Shown piece by piece: positions 6,196 to 10,511 of a DNA stretch of 10,511 bases. Position 1 is the first letter of the stretch; every line of letters starts with the position of its first letter. The stretch is from DATJPD01 sp036394195 (GTDB lineage: Bacteria; Pseudomonadota; Alphaproteobacteria; CACIAM-22H2), in the NCBI GenBank assembly GCA_036394195.1, contig DASWFO010000188.1, forward strand, positions 1 through 10,511, read 5' to 3'. The notes below the pieces were generated by a model. That model made no database searches, was not told the origin of the DNA, and worked only from the letters and a program-made list of their open reading frames with translations. Position numbers and translations under genes: made by a program.

Positions 6196-7166
6196 CATTG
6201 GTTCGATTGTCGGCGCTGGCCCTGGGACTGGCTCTTGGCGCTGCGGCGGCCCAAGCGCAGCCTGCGACCTGGCCGACCCGCCCGGTGAAGCTGGTCAATC
6301 CGTTTCCGGCCGGCGGGCCAGTGGACATCGTGGCGCGCGTGGTCGCACAGTCGCTGAGCGAGCGCGTGGGCCAGCAGGTGATCGTCGATAACCGCGCCGG
6401 CGCCGCCGGCGCCATCGGCAGCGAGGTCGTGGCCCATTCACCGCCCGACGGCTACACCATCCTGATGGGCAGCAGCGCCACGCATGGGATCAATGTCAGC
6501 CTGTACCCATCCCTGCCCTACGATCCGCTGAAGGACTTCGTGGCGGTTTCGCTGGTCGCCCGCATCGTCCACGTGCTGGTGGTCAACCCGGCGGTGCCGG
6601 TGACCTCGGTGCGCGAGCTGATCGAGTATGCGCGGGCGAAACCGGGCGAGATCTACTTTGGCTCGCCCGGCAGCGGCACCAACATGCATCTCGTGTGCGA
6701 GATGCTGAAGGCCCGCTTCGGCCTCGACATCGTGCACGTGCCCTATCGCGGCGGCCCGCCGGCGATGCAGGACCTGCTGAGCAACCGCATCCAGCTGATG
6801 TGCGATTTCATCCCGCAGTCGCTGCAGCACATCCGCGCCGGCGGCTTGCGGCCGCTGGCGGTGACCGGCCCCGAGCGTTCGGCGCAGCTGCCCGACGTGC
6901 CAACGATGGCCGAGGCCGGCGTGCCGGACTTCGTCACCACCGCGTGGCTCGGCCTCTTCGCGCCGGCCGGAACGCCAGCCGCGATCGTCGACCGGCTCTA
7001 TCGCACCATCGCCGCGATCGGCCAGGACCCGGAGTACCGGCGCCGCATCGTCGACGCCGGGGCCGAGCCCGTCACCATGCCGCCGAAAGAGTTCGCGGCT
7101 TTTGACGCCACCGAGATCGAGCGCTGGCGCGAGGTGGTCAAGATCTCCGGGGCCAAGGTCGACTAG
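6192..7166 (+). CDS. Bug-family (tripartite tricarboxylate transporter) periplasmic solute-binding protein
   Basis: A 324-aa exported binding protein. The start is GTG at 6192, overlapping the MFS stop by 4 bp; reading from there gives a Sec signal peptide, MTLVRLSALALGLALGAAAA, with cleavage likely after QA at residue 22. The mature part begins WPTRPVKLVNPFPAGGPVDIVAR (27-49), the Bug ligand-loop signature, then NRAGAAGAIGSEVVAHSPPDGYT (about 66-88), FGSPGSGTNMHL and HVPYRGGPPAMQDLL. Bug proteins bind carboxylates through these loops, typically for a TctAB permease; many are orphans. No tctA or tctB is present here. The partner may be encoded elsewhere, or the protein may serve a sensing role. 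Coupling to an MFS gene is unusual. Family assignment is firm, the ligand unknown. The gene ends 14 bp before the convergent repeat-protein gene. Confidence 0.93.
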   Translation: MTLVRLSALALGLALGAAAAQAQPATWPTRPVKLVNPFPAGGPVDIVARVVAQSLSERVGQQVIVDNRAGAAGAIGSEVVAHSPPDGYTILMGSSATHGINVSLYPSLPYDPLKDFVAVSLVARIVHVLVVNPAVPVTSVRELIEYARAKPGEIYFGSPGSGTNMHLVCEMLKARFGLDIVHVPYRGGPPAMQDLLSNRIQLMCDFIPQSLQHIRAGGLRPLAVTGPERSAQLPDVPTMAEAGVPDFVTTAWLGLFAPAGTPAAIVDRLYRTIAAIGQDPEYRRRIVDAGAEPVTMPPKEFAAFDATEIERWREVVKISGAKVD

Positions 7167-7180
7167 GGCGCGCGATCCGC

Positions 7181-7495
7181 TTACTTGCGATCGACAGCCG
7201 GCCGCTCCATCGGAGTCGGTGTCCGGTATCCATCGCCCGGGGTGCCCGGATCCTGCACATCCGCAGACAACGGCTTGACGTCGGCCGGTGTGGCGGCCGG
7301 AGCCCGGTAACCGCTGCCCGGCTTCGACAAATCCACCGGATCCGCGCTCAACGACGGCGCGCCTGTGCGTGGCGTCTGTGGAACCTGATAGCCGCTCCCC
7401 GGCACCGCCGGATCGATCACTGCGGACTGGGCTGCGGCCACGCCCGGGGCGGACGTCAATACGACCGCGGCGATCTTAAGCGAGGTCTTGATCAC
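7181..7495 (-). CDS. Small exported protein with three 27-residue PGxGY repeats, unknown function
   Basis: A 104-aa protein not recognised as any named family. The GTG start at 7495 is supported by a near-perfect GGAGGAGG Shine-Dalgarno (7503-7510 on the minus strand) with a 7-base spacer. The first 22 or so residues (MIKTSLKIAAVVL..GVAAAQS) form a Sec signal peptide with an AxA-type site. The rest is three imperfect tandem repeats with GY at residues 35-36, 62-63 and 89-90, exactly 27 apart. The core is P-G-[SD]-G-Y-[RQ]-x-P, followed in the first two repeats by a Pro/Ala-rich linker and LSAD. It is Pro, Gly, Ala and Asp rich, has no Cys, and is probably unstructured and periplasmic or surface-exposed. 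The good ribosome site, signal peptide and protein-level periodicity argue that it is a real gene. Confidence 0.75.
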   Translation of the reverse strand: MIKTSLKIAAVVLTSAPGVAAAQSAVIDPAVPGSGYQVPQTPRTGAPSLSADPVDLSKPGSGYRAPAATPADVKPLSADVQDPGTPGDGYRTPTPMERPAVDRK

Positions 7496-7690
7496 GATAA
7501 GTCCTCCTCCAGCGTTGGACCCGTAAAGTCACGGCCGGAGTGTGATGCAGACGCCCGCGGCGCTCTTGTTGAAAGCCCACGGGTTTTGTCGATTTCCGCT
7601 TAAATATCGCGAGCCGGTTTCGGCAAAGGGAACCATGCCGCGGCGGCGGCCCCGCAGGCGTCGCCTCGGCCCAGGACGTGACGTCGATAT
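7496..7690. other. Intergenic stretch, no gene found
   Basis: About 195 bp between two minus-strand genes. It holds the strong Shine-Dalgarno of the repeat-protein gene (7503-7510) and a relatively AT-rich patch around 7565-7612 that could contain that gene's promoter, but no convincing -35/-10 pair was found. A short plus-strand reading frame starting here runs into the antisense of the hydrolase gene and has no support. Confidence 0.5.
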
Positions 7691-8512
7691 CTACTTCGCG
7701 GCGGCCGGGAACGCCGGCAGTTTGGCGACGTCGCGGGCGTCGTGCTGGATCACCACGGTCGCCTTGAGATTCGCGGCGATCGTCTTGATGCGCTCGAGCG
7801 ACGCCACCGTCTGGGCGCGATCGGTGTTGAACGTGGGCACGCCGTTGCTGTCGTAGTTCTCATGGAAATGCGCGGCATCGCCGGTGAGGATCACGGCACC
7901 GGTCTGCGGCAGCTTGACCAGCAGGCTGTGATGGCCCGGCGTATGTCCCGGCGTGCTCAACATCATGACCGTGCCGTCGCCGAACACGTCTTTGTCGCCC
8001 GGCTGCGGCTCCACCTTGCCGCCGCCGCTGATCCAGCTCGCGAACGGCGGGGCGTTCACGCCCGCCGCCGGCTTGGGGCTGCTCAGCGCGTCCCAATCGC
8101 CCTTGCCGATCAGGAGGGTCGCCTGCGGGAACGAGGCGACTTGGCCGGTGTGGTCGGCATGATAGTGGCTGATGCCGACAAACTTGATCTGCTCGGGCTT
8201 TACCTTCAATTGGGCGAGCTGATCCACCACGCTCGTCTTCGCCGCCGTCGGCGTGTCCATGGCAAACCCGGTGTCCCAGAGCAGGTAGTCGTCGCCGTGC
8301 TTGACGACGTAGCAGCTGAACACGAAGGGCAGCTTCAGCCCGGGGAAGGCGTAGGTATCGGAGAAGCGCTCGTTCATGTCCGCCGGCGCACGATCCGCCC
8401 CGCAAGCGAGGCGCGTGAGGGTCACTTCGGGTGCGCCTTGCGCCGACACGGGCAGGCTGACGAGCGCGTTCGCGCACGCGCCAAGGGCCAATAAGGTCAG
8501 AGCTCGTTGCAT
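7691..8512 (-). CDS. Exported metallo-beta-lactamase-fold hydrolase, AHL-lactonase-like
   Basis: A 273-aa dinuclear metal hydrolase. Starting at ATG 8512 (Shine-Dalgarno GGGGGAG just upstream) gives a clean signal peptide, MQRALTLLALGACANALVSL..SAQG, with cleavage near residue 24; an upstream in-frame ATG at 8584 would bury the signal and is rejected. Metal ligands: HYHADH at 116-121 (H116, H118, D120, H121), H190 in STPGHTPGHHS, D212 in TGDAAHFHEN, and H257 in VVIQHDARD. The HxHxDH set, the TPGHTPGHH segment and the D-then-IQHD order resemble N-acyl homoserine lactonases of the AiiA/AttM group, but these are usually cytosolic; relatives cleave other lactones or esters. An exported version would act in the periplasm. 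It is 84 bp downstream of the CoA-transferase stop, same strand. Fold and metal site are firm; the substrate is inferred. Confidence 0.88.
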   Translation of the reverse strand: MQRALTLLALGACANALVSLPVSAQGAPEVTLTRLACGADRAPADMNERFSDTYAFPGLKLPFVFSCYVVKHGDDYLLWDTGFAMDTPTAAKTSVVDQLAQLKVKPEQIKFVGISHYHADHTGQVASFPQATLLIGKGDWDALSSPKPAAGVNAPPFASWISGGGKVEPQPGDKDVFGDGTVMMLSTPGHTPGHHSLLVKLPQTGAVILTGDAAHFHENYDSNGVPTFNTDRAQTVASLERIKTIAANLKATVVIQHDARDVAKLPAFPAAAK

Positions 8513-8586
8513 GGTCTCCCCCTGTTTCAGACGGTAACGTCGTTCGTTGGGGCAGATGTTGCGCGCCCGGACGCGCCCGGTCAATT

Positions 8587-8606
8587 CACCGGACCGTTAT
8601 CCGGTG
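8587..8606. terminator. Small stem-loop at the end of the CoA-transferase gene
   Basis: CACCGGA (8587-8593) and TCCGGTG (8600-8606) form a perfect 7-bp stem with a 6-nt loop that contains the CoA-transferase stop codon. There is no following T-run on the minus strand, so it is at most a weak or Rho-assisted end signal, or a chance palindrome. Confidence 0.3.
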
Positions 8607-9865
8607 CGTCGCTTGAACGCCGAGGCCGCATCGCCCGCGTCCCCCGGCGTGGGGACCGGCCCGGCGTCGACGCCCAGCACCTTGTCCGCGATCAGCTCCT
8701 GGATGAGCTCGGGCGCCAGGCCGAGCTCGGCCGCGATCGCGGCGCTGTGCTCGCCCGCGCGCGGCACGTCGAGACGGCGGCCGAGGCGCTGGCCGCTCAT
8801 CTCCAGCGGCAGCGCCGGTATCGGCATGGTCCGCCCGTCGGGCAGGGTCACCTCGACCATGGCTCCGGGCTCGGCGAGGTGCGGATCGTCGAACAGATCC
8901 TCCGGCTTCGTCACCGGCGCGAACGGCAGGCGCACCCGCTCGCAGATCGCCACGATGTCCTGCCGCGAGTACTGCTTGAACAGCGTGCGCAGCTCCGGGA
9001 TGACGCGCTCGCGCGCCGCGACCCGTTGCGGATTGGTGGCGAGGTCGAGATCGGCGAGCAGGTCCGGCCGCTTGAACGCCTCGCAGAAGGCGCGCCACTG
9101 CGTGTCGGTGACCACGCCGATGAAGATCGGATCTCCGTCGGCGGTCTCGAACACGTCGTAGACCGCCCATGCCGAGAGGCGCGCCGGCATCGGCGCCGCC
9201 GGCTTGCCGGTGACCGCGTATTGCGCCATGTGCTGGGCGACCAGGAACACGTTGTTCTCGAACAGGGCGCTGCGCACGAGCTGGCCGTCGCCCGTACGCT
9301 TGCGTTCGTGCAGAGCGGCGAGAATGCCGATCACGGCGAACATGCCGCCCATGATGTCATTGACCGAGGCGCCGGCGCGCAGCGGCCGCCCCGGCGGGCC
9401 GGTCATATAGGCGAGGCCGCCCATCATCTGCACGACCTCGTCGAGTGCGGCGCGGTTCTCGTACGGCCCGGCGAGAAAGCCCTTGAGCGAACAGTAAATG
9501 AGTCCGGGATTACCGGCCTGGAGCGCGTCGTAGCCCAGCCCCATCGCGTCGAGCGCGCCGGGCCGGAAGTTCTCGATCACCACGTCGGCCTTGGCGATCA
9601 GCCGCTGCACCAGGGCCAGGGCTTTCGGCGATTTGAGATCGAGGGCAAGGCTGCGCTTGTTGCGGTTGTAGGCCGGGAAGAAGCCGGCGCCGGACCCCGG
9701 CAGCCGCCGGGTGTTGTCCCCCATGGTCTCGGATGAGGGCCCAACCGGCTCGATCTTGATCACGTCGGCGCCGAGATCGGCCAGCACCAGGCCGCAGCTC
9801 GGCCCCATCACCATGTGCGAGAACTCGACGACCCGGATGTCCTGCAGCGGCAGCGGCCGGCTCAC
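8597..9865 (-). CDS. Class III (CaiB/BaiF-family) CoA-transferase
   Basis: A 422-aa cytosolic enzyme that moves CoA from a donor thioester to a carboxylic acid by ping-pong chemistry through an aspartyl-CoA intermediate. Seen: the N-terminal LPLQDIRVVEFSHMVMGP and the Rossmann-like LADLGADVIKIEP (28-40), NRNKRSLALDLKSP (67-80), ENFRPGALDAMGLGYDAL (98-115), and ASVNDIMGG with D170, matching the catalytic D169 of formyl-CoA transferase. Length is normal (about 400-430). The start is GTG at 9865, overlapping the stop of the upstream lyase gene (GTGA, 9862-9865), with GGAGAG nearby; no in-frame ATG exists before Met18, which lies inside the conserved core. The overlap with an HMG-CoA-lyase-like gene suggests it activates the acid the lyase then cleaves. 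The substrate (for example citramalate, a 3-methylglutarate derivative or another dicarboxylate) cannot be read from sequence. Confidence 0.93.
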   Translation of the reverse strand: MSRPLPLQDIRVVEFSHMVMGPSCGLVLADLGADVIKIEPVGPSSETMGDNTRRLPGSGAGFFPAYNRNKRSLALDLKSPKALALVQRLIAKADVVIENFRPGALDAMGLGYDALQAGNPGLIYCSLKGFLAGPYENRAALDEVVQMMGGLAYMTGPPGRPLRAGASVNDIMGGMFAVIGILAALHERKRTGDGQLVRSALFENNVFLVAQHMAQYAVTGKPAAPMPARLSAWAVYDVFETADGDPIFIGVVTDTQWRAFCEAFKRPDLLADLDLATNPQRVAARERVIPELRTLFKQYSRQDIVAICERVRLPFAPVTKPEDLFDDPHLAEPGAMVEVTLPDGRTMPIPALPLEMSGQRLGRRLDVPRAGEHSAAIAAELGLAPELIQELIADKVLGVDAGPVPTPGDAGDAASAFKRRTG

Positions 9866-10511
9866 GCCACTCTCCGCGACGCCGGCACGAAGCCCTTGGG
9901 CAGGCCGGCCTCCGCGACGTGGCCGTACAGCGCCTCGCCGGGCAGCCCATCCGTGATGAAGCGCCGCGCCGCGATCAGCGCCTCGAGATCGATGCCGGTC
10001 GACAGCCCCATGGATTCCAGCAGGAATACCAGGTCTTCGGTGACGATGTTGCCGGTGGCGCCCGGCGCATAGGGACAGCCGCCGAGCCCGGCCTGCGAGC
10101 TGTCGAATGTCCGCACACCGGCATCGAGGGCGGCGACGACGTTGGCGAGGCCCTGGCCGCGCGTGTTGTGGAGATGCGCCCCGCCGGCCTTGTCGCCGAG
10201 CTCCCGCTTCAGGCGGGTGAACACGCGCTTCACCTGTGCCGGGTTTCCCATCCCCGTCGTGTCGGCGAGGTTCACCGTGTCGGCGCCCGCCTCGGCGAGC
10301 TGGACCGACATGCGGATCACGATGTCTTCGGAGACCGGGCCTTCCATGGTGCAGCCGAACGCGGTCGACACGCCGGCCTCGACCGCCGGGCGGCGACCGG
10401 CGGGAAGAGCGTCCCGCGCGCGGCAGACCTGGGCCACCTGCTCGATGGCCTGCTCGGGAGTCATGTTGATGTTCGCCTTGCTGTGCAGCCGCGACGCCGA
10501 GATCGGCATCG
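9862..10511 (-). CDS. HMG-CoA lyase-family enzyme, partial (C-terminal part)
   Basis: The C-terminal roughly 215 residues of a DRE-TIM barrel metal-dependent aldolase; about 90-110 N-terminal residues lie beyond the right edge. Characterised relatives split 3-hydroxy-3-methylglutaryl-CoA into acetyl-CoA and acetoacetate. Counting from the Met at 10509: NLADTTG (80-86), the metal-binding His pair H112 and H114 in AHLHNTRGQGLANV, and the active-site loop GLGGCPYAPGATGN (141-154) with catalytic Cys145. The second motif reads HLHNT where many relatives have HxHDT, a small deviation. It is upstream of, and overlaps, the CoA-transferase by 4 bp, so an acyl-CoA made by that enzyme is a likely substrate. 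True HMG-CoA lyase (leucine breakdown) and citramalyl-CoA or related lyases cannot be told apart from this fragment. Confidence 0.92.
   Translation of the reverse strand, partial: MPISASRLHSKANINMTPEQAIEQVAQVCRARDALPAGRRPAVEAGVSTAFGCTMEGPVSEDIVIRMSVQLAEAGADTVNLADTTGMGNPAQVKRVFTRLKRELGDKAGGAHLHNTRGQGLANVVAALDAGVRTFDSSQAGLGGCPYAPGATGNIVTEDLVFLLESMGLSTGIDLEALIAARRFITDGLPGEALYGHVAEAGLPKGFVPASRRVA

Noticed and set aside
3538..6198. Very long minus-strand open frame (886 codons) across the dioxygenase, control region and MFS gene
   Set aside because: It is rich in Arg, Ala, His and Gln, has no family motif, and runs antisense to the clear MFS gene and out of frame with the dioxygenase; such frames are typical of GC-rich DNA.
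7542..7856. Plus-strand 104-codon frame in the gap before the hydrolase gene
   Set aside because: Its second half is antisense to the hydrolase, it lacks a ribosome site, and no family feature is visible.
8513..8584. Longer N-terminus for the metallo-hydrolase starting at 8584
   Set aside because: It would place a charged stretch before the signal peptide; the ATG at 8512 has its own Shine-Dalgarno.
8507..9736. 409-codon plus-strand open frame opposite the CoA-transferase
   Set aside because: Antisense shadow of a conserved enzyme gene; no motif and skewed composition.

Overview
This is a GC-rich window whose gene content (short-Q-loop bd-type oxidase, Bug/TTT solute-binding protein, CaiB-type CoA-transferase, gentisate dioxygenase, GC-rich palindromic elements between genes) suggests a proteobacterium. 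Soil or water Alphaproteobacteria (Rhodospirillales or Hyphomicrobiales-like) are the best guess. No rRNA, tRNA, CRISPR array or transposase is visible, so the assignment is inference from gene style only.

Left part (1-2139): a minus-strand cydA-cydB pair for a bd-type quinol oxidase of the short-loop (cyanide-insensitive, CIO-like) kind, with cydB running off the left edge. Divergent from it is a small ArsC-type reductase. Middle part (2146-7166): a likely aromatic-compound locus. On the minus strand a bicupin gentisate 1,2-dioxygenase is followed by a cytochrome P450. Divergently, a 12-helix MFS carrier overlaps by 4 bp a Bug-family periplasmic binding protein. The P450 gene is flanked on both sides by two GC-rich extragenic palindromic elements with the same internal layout but different sequence. 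A plausible reading is uptake of an aromatic or related acid (MFS plus Bug), hydroxylation (P450) and ring cleavage (dioxygenase), but the later gentisate-pathway genes (maleylpyruvate isomerase, fumarylpyruvate hydrolase) are not in the window.

Right part (7181-10511), all on the minus strand: a small exported protein of unknown function made of three 27-residue PGxGY repeats; an exported metallo-beta-lactamase-fold hydrolase of the AHL-lactonase-like type; a class III (CaiB/BaiF) CoA-transferase; and, overlapping it by 4 bp, the C-terminal two thirds of an HMG-CoA-lyase-family enzyme that runs off the right edge. The last two look like an activate-then-cleave pair for a branched or hydroxylated dicarboxylic acid.

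Most genes are recognisable families. The points most worth a second look are the matched palindromic elements around the P450, the translationally coupled MFS/Bug pair, and the 27-residue repeat protein.
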